Source: Neocallimastix lanati (nom. inval.) (taxonomy: Eukaryota; Neocallimastigomycota; Neocallimastigomycetes; Neocallimastigales; Neocallimastigaceae). Taken from it: DNA of 64,000 bases. Shown in pieces: positions 36,300 to 50,700 of this stretch. The notes beneath the pieces were generated by a model. That model ran no database searches. It was not told the DNA's origin and worked only from the letters and a program-made list of their open reading frames with translations. Positions within the stretch are counted from its first letter, which is position 1, and each line of letters starts with the position of its first letter. Location of the stretch: NCBI GenBank assembly GCA_016946835.1, contig JACVTC010000152.1, positions 76,001 to 140,000 on the forward strand, in the 5' to 3' direction. The translations under genes and the position numbers were made by a program.

Positions 36300-37031
36300 A
36301 CTTATTTATACTAATTGAGGCTTGATAATAATACAATGAAATTCTTTTAACAATGAATTAAATAATGTATTTCAAATACAAAAAGAATAATTTATACATT
36401 ACGAAATAATATAATTAATATAATTTTAAACATATTTAATTATATTTAATTAACTTCCTATAATCTAACATTCTCCCTTAGACCAGAATACTTTTTATTA
36501 AATATTTGGTCTGCAAATTTGGTCACCTTAAGCCCATTTAAGACCTTGGTTAAGGGATCCGCTTGCATCTTTTCGGTATTGATATAATTTAAAGTTATTT
36601 TATTATTTATGATATTGCTATAATTAAAATGAAATCTTTATATCTATAAAGATTTCATTTTAATTATATATATGTTTTAATTTATTATTAATTTCTCCGT
36701 TTTCGAGTGTTGTTTTACTTGTAAAATTATTGATAATAATTTTGAATAGTTCTGTTATATTGAATAGTTCCACGAAATTATTTTTGATCCATAAAGCCTT
36801 CTTAAAACATTCACTGGTGTCAATATATTTCGCTTCGGCAACCACTGATTGTTTTTTCAACTGCCAACAAATTGGACCTATTCTCATTAGAATTATATAT
36901 CTAGAGATGGATTTTTTTTATTATCCAGATCTCCGGTATAATCCGAGTCTGTTAAGCTAGTATTTCACCTTTACTTTTTTATGTGATTTTGTAATCCTTT
37001 ATATAGTTTAGATATTTTAAAATATTTACTA

Positions 37032-37065
<34 letters not shown>

Positions 37066-37853
37066 CAGTTATCTATTGTGTGATTTTCGGAATGTCTTGC
37101 AACTTTACCTGTGGCATAAGTTATATCTGGTTTGGTACAGCGTGCTAAATATATGAGAGATCCTACGGCACTTTTATAAGCTGTTTTATCAAATTTCTTA
37201 TTGTTGGTTGATAATTCATTTATTCCCGATCATGGTGTTTTTGCTTTTCTAATGTTTGCTACTTTGAATTTTTGTAATATGTTATTAATTAGTTGTGTTT
37301 GAAAAATGGTGTAGTTGAAATTGTTTTCTTTGATTTTAATATCTAGTAGATAATTTGCTTTGTTGTATTTCGATATTTTAAAATTTTTTCATTATTTTAT
37401 TTTATATATAATTTTATTTATTTCATATTTAATACCTGTGATTTTTAAAACCATTATTTTTAAGGAAATTAGAAAAATGTGTATACCATTGTCGACCTGA
37501 TTGTTTAAGTCCGTACAAGGCCTTTTTAAAGTAACGTAACCAATATCCTTGTCCAAAGTTTTTATCACCGGAAGGAATAGTAACATATAGTTACTTATCG
37601 AGTGAGGCATTAAGATAAGTAGCTTTAATATCGAGTTGCATAACAGTCCAATTAAATATAGATGCAATCGACTGTAGTAGTTTTAGACTATCAATACTGA
37701 GAGTTGGTGAATGGTGAATAAATCATAGTCAATACCTTTAGCTTGATTGAAATCTTTGGTAGCAATTCTTCTTGTATATTTGATTATATTTCTGTTGTCA
37801 TCTCTTTTTAAAGCGCAAACCCACTTTGTTGTAGTTGAATTTACTTCTTTTTG

Positions 37854-37896
<43 letters not shown>

Positions 37897-38162
37897 TTGT
37901 TGTTGTTGTATAAATTTTGTATTTCTGTATTCATGGTTTCAATCCAATGATTCTTATCTATACATGAGATTGCTTGTTTATAATTTAATGGAACATCAGT
38001 AATCATTTCGCTATACTTTTTTAAATATATATATATATATTTTTAAGTTTGAGTTGAGTCTTTTGTGATCTTTGTTTAGTAAAGGACTTCCTGATCTTTT
38101 TAATGGTGAAGATTTTCCATTATACTGAATTTTAGGTTTTTTAATTATTAAATTAGAGCAAT

Positions 38163-38210
<48 letters not shown>

Positions 38211-38800
38211 TGATATAATTATTTGATGTGGATAGTAAGTTTAATTGAATAGATATTTCATTTGTTTTTTTTTTTGTTGTTATGCGATGATATTGATTCG
38301 TTATCAGTGAACATTGTAATTGCTTCGAAATTTGAAGCTAAATTGCTTACGATGCTTACGATGTCGTTGGGAAGTATTGTCATAATTGAGGTCGGTGTTT
38401 AAAGTTGAAATCATTATTGGATGTTTCTATATTATTATCATTTGTTGTTTCAAAATTCGGAGTAGAGTAGTAAGATTCATTAATATTGTCTCTAAATTCC
38501 TTGAATGTATCTTTAGTATAATCATTAGTATTGGCTTCATCAATTATATTTTCTGTGGAATGATTTGAAATTAGTTCGAAGTTCTGACTTTCGATGTTGA
38601 TGTATAGTTTCGTCGATGGGATATATTGGTAACGTCATTATCATTATTTTGATTCAAATAAATATTATCTTGATAATTTAAATTGAAGTTAGTGTTTTCA
38701 ATTTGATTATCATTGTTTTATTGATTATTGACAGTGTTATTGTTTTACTTGGTTGTATTGATAATTTAATTAGTATTATTTCGTTTATTATTGACTGAGT
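36300..38800 (-). pseudogene. Degenerate Ty1/copia element
   Basis: Minus-strand fragments of a copia polyprotein in their normal order: RNase H with CWQLKKQSVVAEAKYIDTSE (36660-36900), RT thumb and palm fragments with PSGDKN-like and YGLKQSG-like segments (37050-37670), the RT start TTTKWVCALKRDDN (37683-38006) and a Ser/Asn-rich linker (38200-38830). At the left end a polypurine tract complement (TTCTCCCTTA) follows an LTR tip ending CTAACA at 36470, as in the intact elements. Many frameshifts and stops, plus T-runs of about 38-42 nt at 37856-37895 and 38167-38208, make it non-functional. It belongs to a lineage distinct from the 19-24 kb element, judging by residue differences. Confidence 0.8.
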
Positions 38801-38819
38801 TAATATTATTTATTGTATC

Positions 38820-41492
38820 TTCAGTTTAATTAGTATCCAATATGCATTTTCTGAAGTTTTCACATGGCCTCAGAATCACTTTAATAATCAATCTATTCTT
38901 CATGGAGACTTTAACATAAGCACCTCTGATTTACAAAACAAAAAAAAATTTACCAACAGTAACTTTGGTAACTGGTTTATTTTTCCAATTAATGGTTTAC
39001 CTATTTCATGGACTAGAGGTTGTACCGTTTTCAAATGATTTAGAACTGAAACCTATCATACAGAGAATGAATAATAAAATTAGAAAAAAACACTTTATTC
39101 CATAAAAGGATTTCTTAAGAATCTTTATAATCCTATCCCTTATAAACGAATGTTATTTTCTGCTATAGCAATTGGGCAATTTCTTATTATACACCTCTAC
39201 TTGGATCTAGCAAAGAAAGAATGAAAAGTTCACACAGACTAGTTAATACAGGATTAAACTGGATTGAATTATTTTCTAATGGGAATAGCTTTACCTCCCT
39301 TTATCATGCTTCTAAAGAACTTAACATTCCTCCTCTATCAGTGAAATGTATAATTGCTCAGGTAAGGTGTTTGTAACAATTTTGTTTATACAATAAGTTT
39401 GTAAAACTTGTGACAAAGAAATTTGTTTTGTTAGAGCTTTATTAATTTTTATTATAAAAAAAAATAAAATAAAAATAAAATAAAATAAAATAAAATAAAA
39501 TAAAATAAAATAAAATAAAATAAAATAAAATAAAATAAAATAAAATAAAATAAAATAAAATAAAATAAAATAAAATAAAATAAAATAAAATAAAATAAAA
39601 TAAAATAAAATAAAATAAAATAAAATAAAATAAAATAAAATAAAATAAAATATTAATTTGTATTAATTAGTCTAATATTTCAAAATAATAATAACACGAC
39701 GAAAAAATTTTTTTTTATTGAGAAATTCATATCTATTTATACTTTTAGAAGAAAAACACGAAGTTTGGTTTGATGAAAGTTCGAGAAATAGAGATTTCTT
39801 TTGAGAAGATGAATCTTATAGAAAAATTGATAAAAATAATTATTAAAATAGAACTTTCTAGTCTCATTCGGTTATGGAATTTCCAACTGAAGAAACTCTA
39901 GAAATTTCCACAATAATCTAGTTATATTGAACTAAAGATATTATAGTTTGGGAAAGGATGTGGGTCGAATCCAGAAAGTTCAGCTTGATGGTCATAGTAT
40001 GTTACCACCAGACCATGGCAGCTCTTTTGCTGACTTTAGACTTTGTTACAATGTTTTTAAAATATGGAAAAACTCGAATTGTATTATCTCAGTTTAACTT
40101 AGAGATATATCACCTTGTAGACGTTATGTATGGGATAAAGAAAGAAAAAAATTTAGCAGATAAATTAGATATATTTTTATTAAATAAAAAAAAAAAGCAA
40201 TAATAAACTTTTACTGGGATAAAGATATGGCAGGAAAATCAATCAAGGAAAGGATTATAAGAAAAATGTGTTTGAGAAACTGAAGACTACTTAAAGCCCA
40301 ACTTTAAATATCCTAAATATAGTATTGGTTATTGATGGGTATTCGTGCCAGATGTGGATATAAATTCAATGCTAGCGTTGCCAAAGCCACTAATATGATT
40401 GAAGATGACTATCCAGAACAGTGTCCTTGTTGTTATTAGAAAAAAATAGCAATTCTCAATTGGAATATTGATTTTCTAAATGCTATCTTTTCCGTGAATT
40501 TCATATGAAATTTTTTATGGATATTAAAAAACTTTTATGAAAAACTGTTTGTAATTAGCAAATATTGTGTAATATCAAATAGTAATGTAAACACTGTTAT
40601 CACAGATATAAATAATGTAGAATCAAGTACTGAATCTGATAGTAGTAACAAAGAGAATAATATTAATGATAATAACAATAAGAATAGTGTTGTTAATAAT
40701 AGTAATAATAGTTATAGTGAAAATAGGAATAGTAATATTAGTGATAGTGAAAATAATAGTATTAGTTACTAATAATGTAATAAATAGATTAATTGATGAT
40801 AATAGTGTTAATATTAGTAGTAATTTTCTGAATAATGAGTGTGTAAATATATATGTGACGTGATACTGATTATATAACTTCCGTCTTGGTGGAAGGAGAT
40901 GCAGACATTAATAATTTAAATTATAAAAAGGAATGGGATGCTTTGGTTAATAGCAAAATTTATTCTGGTGATTATTCTAAATCACCATTCTTGGTACGAT
41001 CTGCGACTCTCTTTCCAGAAATTATGCCTCTGGCTTGTAAATTATGCCTCTGGCTAGCTACTTCTGATAGTATGAGCGCAAGCTAACCAGGAACGTCAGC
41101 AAATGTGATAAGACAGGGTAACATGGCCAACGTCTCTGAAGGAGAAAGCAATAATATCTTTCAAATTATCAATTCAAACCTTAATCCGGAATAAGAATTC
41201 CTTTTAAACAGAAATCTTATAATCCGGAGGTGAGGGCTCATTACATATGAACGTTTTTCTGAATTTATTTATGCACTTTACTTTGAAAATTACTTTTATT
41301 TCACATTACTATTTTAAATATTATTTATGTTCAAATTGAACAAATAATATTTACTTTTTTTTTATTAATTGTGTGTTTTTTGTAAAAAAAAAAAATAATA
41401 ATAATAGTCATGTAATTAATAAATTAATAAATAAATAAAGTTTAAATTTCGCAATAATTAATTGAGGTTGTAAAAAAAAAAAAAAAAAAAAA
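38820..41492 (+). mobile_element. LINE remnant (family II) with endonuclease and C-terminal pieces
   Basis: Plus-strand fragments in order: an AP-endonuclease-type segment (HFNNQSILHGDFNIST and GLPISWTRG, 38860-39035), a LINE segment with LLGSSKERM and RLVNTGLNWIELFSNGNSF (39170-39380), a (TAAAA)n tract, further fragments (39950-40200), the C-terminal region with GIRARCGYKFNAS and EQCPCC (40330-40440), an Asn/Ser-rich linker (40600-40770), a GDADINNLNYKKEWDAL block and poly(A) at about 41473-41492. The reverse transcriptase part is missing and stops are frequent. HGDFN and SWTRG are standard EEP-endonuclease motifs. Confidence 0.75.
39462..39652. repeat. (TAAAA)n microsatellite inside LINE remnant
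   Basis: About 38 pentamer units, nearly perfect. It lies within the LINE remnant between the two C-terminal halves. Confidence 0.95.
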
Positions 41493-41499
41493 TAATCAT

Positions 41500-42200
41500 T
41501 AATATTAGTTTGCATCAATTTTCTCAGCCTCTTTGATAATTAGTTTTTTGATTCTGTTATTCAATAATGAATTTAGAACATTATTATTAACTGCGGGTGG
41601 TGCATTACTGTTTACATCCGCTGATGAGCTATTGTTTACAAATGCTTGTTCAAAATTGTTGTTTTGAAAGGGTGCAAGTTCTTAAACTGGGATTAGGAGG
41701 TTTAAGTTGGTAGTGCTGTCAGTAATATTTCTGTTGGCTGCATCTTTGTTGTTAGGAACATATATAAAGAATTCGTCATTAAAGTGACCAATAATATCAA
41801 CTTCTAAAAATTTTTAATACCTTATGTTTTGGTAGCATTCATCCGTTGTGGATGGATTTTCTGCGAAGGAGTTTAGCTAAAGTAATTTCTTGAGACATGT
41901 CCGTTTTTAAAAAGTATTTAAGAATATTGGAAACGAAATAAATGAGACTCTTAATCTGATGTATGTTATTTATTTATTTAATATAATAATACTTTAAATA
42001 TTATGGTCAATAAGGAGAGAAAACGGATAGTACATTCATGATAATATTTTATATAGAATATATATCACGTGAATACATTTGTTACAAATATACAAGTTAC
42101 ACAAAATATTTAGAAGAATTTAACATAAATTTATACATCATAAAATAAATACATTAAATTACATAAAACATAAATATAAATACACTTTAATAAATAACAT
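41500..42200 (-). mobile_element. 5' end of a further LTR element, decayed
   Basis: 41942-41956 repeats the primer-binding site exactly, next to TGATGTATG (a possible LTR tip at 41957). About 45 nt downstream on the minus strand an ATG (41898) opens MSQEITLAKLLRRKSIHNG and a stop; a following frame (41510-41815) codes for DIIGHFNDEFFIYVPNN and an Asn/Ser-rich stretch ending in NNRIKKLIIKEAEKID. This looks like the start of a Gag-like gene of a third LTR family. No partner LTR was found. Confidence 0.5.
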
Positions 42201-43107
42201 AATAAATAAATAAATAAAATAATATGAATAATAATATTATTATCATTGTAATTATTATTATTATTATTAGTATTACTGAGTATTACTGAGTATTACTGTT
42301 ATTGTTATTACTATTATTGCTTCTATTATATTACTAAAAATTTTTTTTTTTATTTTGTATTTTGATAATTAAAGATTATCTTTAAATTTTACTTATTATT
42401 TCACAGTAATTCTAATATTTAACAATATTTTTTAAAATTTTAAAATTTTATTTTTTTATTATTATTTTTTATTTTATAATTAAAAAATAAATATTAATAT
42501 ACTTTTATTAATTTAATTTTATCTTCATTTCTAAAAATATATATATATATATTCATTTTTATTTAGTTAATTAAAAATGATGTATAATAATTTTAATTTA
42601 TAATCACATGACGTTTTTTATAAAGATTTAAATAAAAAAAGAAAAAATTTTGGTTAAATTATTCATATAAATATATAAATAACATTATAATCTTAAAACT
42701 TTATTAAATTGAAAAGAAATAAGAGGGATATAGTAATTATTTAAAAAAATTGATATATATAAAAATAAGTATAAAATTTTAATAATTAATGACGAACTAT
42801 GATTTATAATAGTAATTCCTCAATCATATTTGTGTATAATTTATAATTAACTTTAGAGTTTACGTTTATATTAATATATTTTTTAAAGTTTTAAATTTTA
42901 AACTCAAATTTTCATGGTATTAATGCTATGAATATAAATTATAATAATATAAAAAATAAAAATATAATATAGAATTTTAAATTTTATATAATATATAATC
43001 ATGTTTTAGAAAATAATAAAAGAATTAATAATAACAGCATAAGTAATAATTATATAATATACTGTTATTATTTTTAAAAATTGTAATAATAAAAAAAATA
43101 TAATAAA
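42201..43107. other. AT-rich intergenic region upstream of DOCK gene
   Basis: No coding sequence seen. The promoter of the gene at 43108 should be here; there is no recognisable motif. Confidence 0.5.
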
Positions 43108-44217
43108 ATGAGTAGTAATGAGGATTCTACTTCATTCAAAGTAGAAAGAAAGACTGTATCAAGAACTTCTGTTAAAAATGGAGAAGATGAAAATGTATAT
43201 ATTAGTATATACATATACATAATACTCTTTTTAAATATCATACTTTATATTGTATACCTAACACTTATGCTAATACATATTTATCAATAATATCTTTTAA
43301 TAATAAAAAGGAATATATAGAACCTAATAACTATGAAGAATCTTACTTGAAAAATAAAAAGGTTTATAAATTATATTTAATAAATATTATTGATATATAA
43401 ACGAACTAAAAATGAATATATATTTATAAAATTATAAAGGACATTGAAGATGAAAAAAATTATAATTTATTAGTTTACCCTACAGATCGATTAAGTATAA
43501 AATCATTGAATTGTTTTAATAATCCATATATTATAAAATCACTGGTAATGTCAATATAAGAAACAAAAAGAAAAAAAATAAAAATAAAAAAAATAAATAA
43601 GAGTTAAAAAAAAAAAAATACTTTTAATATTATATGATTTTTAATAATCTTTTGATATGATATTAAATAAATTAAAAATTTTTAAAATTAATGTATTTTA
43701 TACAATTTTATAGGAGAATACAGATGAAGATTTAGAAAAAAAACATTTAAAAGATATATATAATCAATATAAACGAGAGAATTATATTGAAGTAACACGT
43801 AACTATCCACAATATGAAGGTTATCCAGAATTTATAATGAAAGAAAATAGGGAATATATAAAAGATTTGCCTTCATTATCATTTAATTCATTTAAAAATG
43901 AAGGTAATTAATAATAATACTATTAATATAGAAGTTAAATATTACTTTATTAATTAATATATAATCCGTTATTAAATTATTATTAAAATAATAATAATCT
44001 TTCATTTCTAAAGAAGATGAAGAGAATAAAAATGAACATAAATTAAATCCTTTAGCATCATTAACTAAATATGACTCAGAAGATATTTGTTTAAATTATT
44101 TAAAATATTCAGGAGTAGATACTGAACATATAGTAAAAGAAGAAAGGGTAATAATTAAAATTTAATATTATAATTTACTATTTTATTCAAATTAATGACA
44201 AAAAATATTTATATTTG

Positions 44218-44259
<42 letters not shown>

Positions 44260-47200
44260 AGAAAGATAAACGTCATAAATTATTTCACTTGTTTTCAGAT
44301 ATTGGTGATAGCTTTGATCTTCCAATTCCATGGTATAAACAAGAGTACATTAAACTAAAAGGGTAAAATTTTATCATACTTTATATTAGTTATAATTAAT
44401 CATATATATATATATATATATATTTAAAAAAATGATAATGATGATATAATATAATATACTATTAATTTTATAATACATATTAATATAAAATAACATAATA
44501 TAAATAGTGATGAATCAAATAAAATTTTAATAGAAATTAAATCCTTTAAATCTGACTTTTTGAATGATGAACCCTTATTTTTTGAAGCAAATTTAGTTGA
44601 CACAGAATCAAAAACTAGAATTAGTGAAAATTTTTATTTTAATATTAATAAGGAAGAAATATTAGAAAAATATGGTTTAAATACAGATCTTCCAGATTCA
44701 AACAGTAAAATGGCTAAAAAAGCCCTTTTTACTATTGATAGCAGAATAAATTTAAAAACAGTATATCTAATTATTAAAATTAAAAAAATACTTGAAGGAA
44801 ATTTAATAGATATTAATGATCGATATAATAACCCAGATAAACAAAAATTAGAAACAAATAAAAAATGTCAAATTAAAAAAAGTAAAGATGAGGAATTAAT
44901 TCGTGATACTTGTAAAAGATTGTCTAATTATAGACAACCTTTAGCATATGCTGCTTTTCCACTATTTGAAGATAAAAATTTAATTAGTAATAAAAGTAGT
45001 TTTTATTTTTTGGAAAATGAAGAAGAAGATCCAAAATTAAATCAATCAGCTGCTTCTGGAATAGCGAAACCAGAAGAAATAACCAAAAATAGTGAAGGTG
45101 AAAATAGTCAAGAAAATTCAAATGGAAATATGAGTTCAATTAAAAATAAAGAAAATATAATACAAAAATTAAATAAATATAGTAGAGAGTTCAGTATCGA
45201 TACATTTGTTAGAATTAGTGATTCTAAATTATTAGATGAAGACATATGTTCACAAATTATAAATGAAAAAAATAAAAAGCAGAAGTATATACCAAATCTA
45301 TCTTTAAATATATCATTGACAAAAATTGAAGATAACACTCTTATTTCAAAAAGAATTGATACTTCTTTATTTCCTATTACTAAAGTAGAAAAAGTTGAAA
45401 ATAAGTCAACTAATTCTAAATTAGAGAATTTAAGAGAATCATGTGAATCAATTGAAATGAATAAATCAGATGAAAATATGAATTCAAGGGAAGATCAAGA
45501 ACCAGTAGTTGAAATTCAAGAATTTTTACCTGATAAGCTGCAAATATTAAGTACATTCTCCACATTTGTTAATAATATTTATGTTTATCCTCGATTCATA
45601 AATTTAACAAAATCAGAATTAAAAGGAAGAAATATTGCATGTAAAGTTATGATGTTTGATAGTACAAATGAAGCGGAGCCTTTAAATGTATTTAAGATAA
45701 AATAAGAATTAAATATTAAATAATTATTATTCTTTAAAAATTTAATTTTTATTATAATATAATATAATATAATATAATATAATATATTATATTATATTTT
45801 ATTTTTTTATTTTTTATTATTTTTTTTTATTATATATATATTTATATTAATTATTTAACAAATATTATGTTATCAAAATTTTATTTTGATATAAAGACTG
45901 TGTATTGTAAGACAAAAGATAGACAATTTACAAATTTTGGTATGACTTCAATTTGCTATCATAGAAGAGAAGCATTTTTCAATGATGAAATAAAATTTGT
46001 AATTCCAAACTCAGCTGACTTTTCAAAATTACACATTCAATTCATATTCTATCATGTTGCATGTAAAAAATCATTGAAAAAGGAAAATGAAAATCCGGAT
46101 GTAAATTTTAAAAATTAAAAGTAATAGATAAATATATATCGCAAAGTAATATATTAAATATAAATATTATATATGATTATAAATATTATTCCATTATATA
46201 GAATATTATTGGTTATACTTATTTAAAATTATTTGATGATGATTTAACGTATGGGCATTAATATATATAATAATAATAATTAAATCAAATTTAAATAAAT
46301 AATATATATATATATACTAAAGTAATATTTCAAAATGATTTTAGATTAAAAACTGACGGAGATTATAATTTACCAATTTCAACTGATATCAGTAAAATTG
46401 ATTACCTAAATAAAGTTGATGAAATAAAAGTAAAAAATTTGGATTTAATTAATTCAAAATAAATAAATAAAAAAAAAAAATAAATAAAATTATTTAAAAT
46501 TATCATTCTAATATTTTTTTCTTTTCTTTATACATAAATAATTATAACCCTTATTTACTTATTTATTTTTAAAGTGGGCAGATAAACAAAAAGCATTGTT
46601 CACAGTTAGAATTAAAACTCTTACGAATATCCATACAACAGATACAAATTTAGGAAAATACTTTATTAATTATGATAACTATATAAACAATAAAACCAAA
46701 GAAAATACTGAAAAAGTATGGATTATAATTATAAAAATTATATCATAAAAATTATATAAAATTTTTTTGAAGATAAAAAAATAATATTTCAATATATATT
46801 TTTATTATTATTAGTTAATTGAATCTTATAAAGAAATTAGTAATTCTTCAAAATCAAATCTACTTAACTATTTCACTGTTATTATAAATGAATATTTCGA
46901 TATATTATGCTCGGAAGAGGCATCGATGGATTTGAAAAAAGAAGGTTTTATTGCAATTAATTCAGTCATTCAATGGTATGTTTATTTAACTTATTGTGAA
47001 TAAGAATATAAAATATTTATTTAATTATATTTTTTAATGAATCAATATTCTTTTTAATTTATCTACTATATAAAAATCATTATTTTTATATATTAGTGTA
47101 ATGACTGAAAACCAAAAAATGGAATTTAAAAGATTTGGAAATCAAACCCTTGCATATGTTAATAAAAAATTTCAAATTTCATCAAAATGGAAATTACCAA

Positions 47201-47599
47201 TATATATAGAAATATTAAATATATGGGACGAAATATTAAAAAATAAGGTACATTTTACAATAAAATTAAATTACAAAACTTTTTAATATATATTTTATTA
47301 ATATATTATTATTATTATTATAATTATTATTATTATTATTATTGTTATTATTATTTATTTATTTAAATAGAGTGATTCACATCCTGTATGTTCTGGATTT
47401 TTCTTCGAAATTATCGTAAAAAGTATTGTACAAGCTATTCAAAATAGTAATAAAGAATTCGGTGAAATGAACTATAAAAAAAGTATTAATAATAAATTTT
47501 ACGATTCTTTACAGAATGTTATTCCAAATATTTCTGAAGAAGGTATAATATGATTAATATGTATATATATATATATACTAATATTAATATTAATATTAA

Positions 47600-47639
<40 letters not shown>

Positions 47640-47723
47640 AACTATTAATATGATATTAAATGAAATAATTTTACAGTAAAAAAGCAAAACAATTCAAATA
47701 AAGACTTAAATTACAAGTAAAGA

Positions 47724-47771
<48 letters not shown>

Positions 47772-50700
47772 TTTAAATTATATATAATTTATTAATATCA
47801 ATATAATTATATTAATATTAGTTTGGCTTATTTCTTAATGGATTGCTTGTCATTTACAGATAAAAAAATCATTTTTAATTTAGTAAGTGAAAATAATAAA
47901 AAAAAAAAATTATTTTAAGAAATTATAATAGCAATAGTAATTATAATATTTAATTTTAAAAATATATTTATTGACATAATAAAATTGATTTTTATTAGAT
48001 TAAAGATCACTGTAAAACATTAAGTACCAATGATACTCATAAAAAATATCAAATAGAAATGAAGTTTGACTTCTTAAGAATTGTTTGTAGTCATGAGGTT
48101 AGTTATTATATAATTTTTATTATATAAAGTAATAAATAAAATGTATAAATTTTGAATTTATTACTATTTGATTTCAAAAATATAATTTATTCTAAATGAA
48201 ATAAATTTTACAAATGTAAACATATATTTATCAAAGTTCTTTGTTCCATTAAACCTTCCATTTGCCTCATATAATTATACTAAATTTGAGAAAATTAGTA
48301 CAATTAAAAAAGTTTTTTGGGAAAGACACTATTTAGTTGGTCTTTTATTACATGAAGTCTTTAAATCCTTAAAATGTAAAGATATTTTAATGAATAGTGT
48401 TAATATTAAAGCATTAAATACTTTAATGTATGTTTTATTTAAGCATTCTTTTGATGATAGATATCAAGATAAACAATCTCAAGAAAGAATTGCATTAATG
48501 TATTTCCCATTAATTATAATGGTAAATTTTGAATTATAAAATATTATTTTAAATATAATCTTTATAATTCATAATTTAATAAAATGAAATCTGATATAAA
48601 TTTTAAATATTATTTTTTTTTAATATGTATATAATAAAATAATATTTAAATTTTTTTTATGTTGATCAATTATATATATAACAGAGTATTGATTATCTTC
48701 AAGGCCAGAATCAAGAGTTAAATAATTCAAAAAATAATTTAAGCAAAAATTCAGATCATAATTCAAATAATATTAATAATGAAATTGAACGTGATAAATC
48801 AATTATTGAAGATACCCTTAAAAAAGATAAATCAATTAATAACAATGAATATAATATAACAGATACTAATGATTCTATAGTAAAGAAATCAAATACTTAT
48901 AACACAATAAATAGTATTGATAACACCGAAGATGAAAAAAACAGACTACTGGGAATATCATTATTATATATACTTCAAAATGTAAATGAATCTGTAAGAA
49001 TGAATTGGATTAAAAATGAAACATTAACTAGATATAGAGGATTTATTCTTACATTAAAATTTTTAATTGAAATATTCCATTATAAGGGTAGTGATGAAAT
49101 ATTTAAAAAGTTTATTAGCTTAAATAATTCCAAACAACAACAATCAGCAAAGGTTAGTTTTTATAGTTGTACATTAAAAAATATTTTAATATTTTAATCT
49201 TAAAAAAATCATTTTTAATTATTTATTAAAATTAAATTATGTATTTTTATAAATCATTTATTAATTATTTTAAAATAAATAGCAATCAATTGAAAGAAGG
49301 TATAATACCAACAATTTAAGTAACTTTGAAAGTGATAGTGAAAGATTACGTTCTGGATATAACAGTCGACGATTTAAAACTGAAAAAGGTTATAAAGCAT
49401 CATCTACTATAATAGGAAGTATAAAATCACAAAAATGTAAGTTATAATTCAATTAAATATTTATTTATTTTTAAATATTTTATTATTAAATTTCATATAA
49501 CATATTTAATATATTCTTTTTAAGATCAATATTCAAGAAGCTATATTAAAACTACCAAGGATAGTAAATTGCAAGAATTAAGTGAAATAATTGGAGAACT
49601 AACAAAAAGTAAAGAAAGTTTTTTCAACAATGTATTCTTAAAAATGGAAGGTTATTTAGCTGGTGAAGTAGTTCTAATTATATTAAATATTGCTGAAGGT
49701 ATTTGATGACATTAGAATATAATATATATATATATATATATAAATTTCATTTATGATAATAATAATAATATATGAATGATAGATATTATGTGTGATATTT
49801 CTCAATCTACAAGCCCTATTGAATTAGAACCTTTATATACATTATTTAGTTTATATACATTTATGTTTGAAAAAAGTCACTCTCAGAGAACATTACTTAA
49901 TATGTTTATATCATTAAAAATATTTATTAATAGAGTAAATATATAAGTTATATAACTATTATATTAATAATAGAAATATATTATTAAAAATTTTTTAAAT
50001 TTCGTAATTATAATATTAAATTAAATATTAAAGTTTAGATATCAAATATTTATCGAAAAAACACCATATTGTTCACAGTTATGTGATATTGGTCTTCAAT
50101 ATAGTTGTTCTTCATTACCTATTGTTAGGCAATATTGGTAAATAATCAAAATAATCAACTAAAATAATTCTATAATTCTATATATGATATATATATATGC
50201 TTTTTATATTAATTTTTTTATTATATCAATATGTACTTATTAGTGCTGGTTTTCTCTATTTGTGTTTAAAGCTAAATTATATTGAAATTAGAAGAAATAA
50301 AATAAAGATGATTGAAAGTTTAAAAGAAAAAGATAAAATAAAAAAAAATAAAAGAAGTTCATTTTTTGCATTTGGACTATTTAAAAAAAGTATTATTGAT
50401 GAACAAACAGATACTATACCAAATATAACAGTAACAACAGTTTCAGAAAGTAATTTAATATCTACAACTATAAATCAACCACCACCTTTCATTACACAAG
50501 AATCAGCACCAAAAATGAGTACATTAAAACAATACCAAGATATTAGAAAGCAATCTTTTATTAGTCTAAAGCATACAAGTTCATTGTCTTCAGCAAAAAA
50601 GCTTCCTAACATTCCTGACAGTAACCATTGCTCCCAATTAGAAATGGAAGATTCAAATAATGCCATAGGAAACTTTAATAGAGTAAATTTATTTTAAAAA

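Larger units (their letters stand above)
33110..36300. other. AT-rich region without a clear gene
   Basis: Upstream of the Scd6 gene. It contains a hexamer repeat at 34890-35206 and AATA-type repeats at 36013-36190. At 35375-35520 a stretch of more normal base composition can encode ILGYLRRIKIQSLKVITSNE before a stop on the plus strand; it may be the relic of a gene or element but I cannot assign it. Confidence 0.45.

Noticed and set aside
39961-39972. GGGTCGAATCC, resembling a tRNA T-arm
   Set aside because: No matching D or anticodon arm at the right distance; it lies in a LINE remnant.
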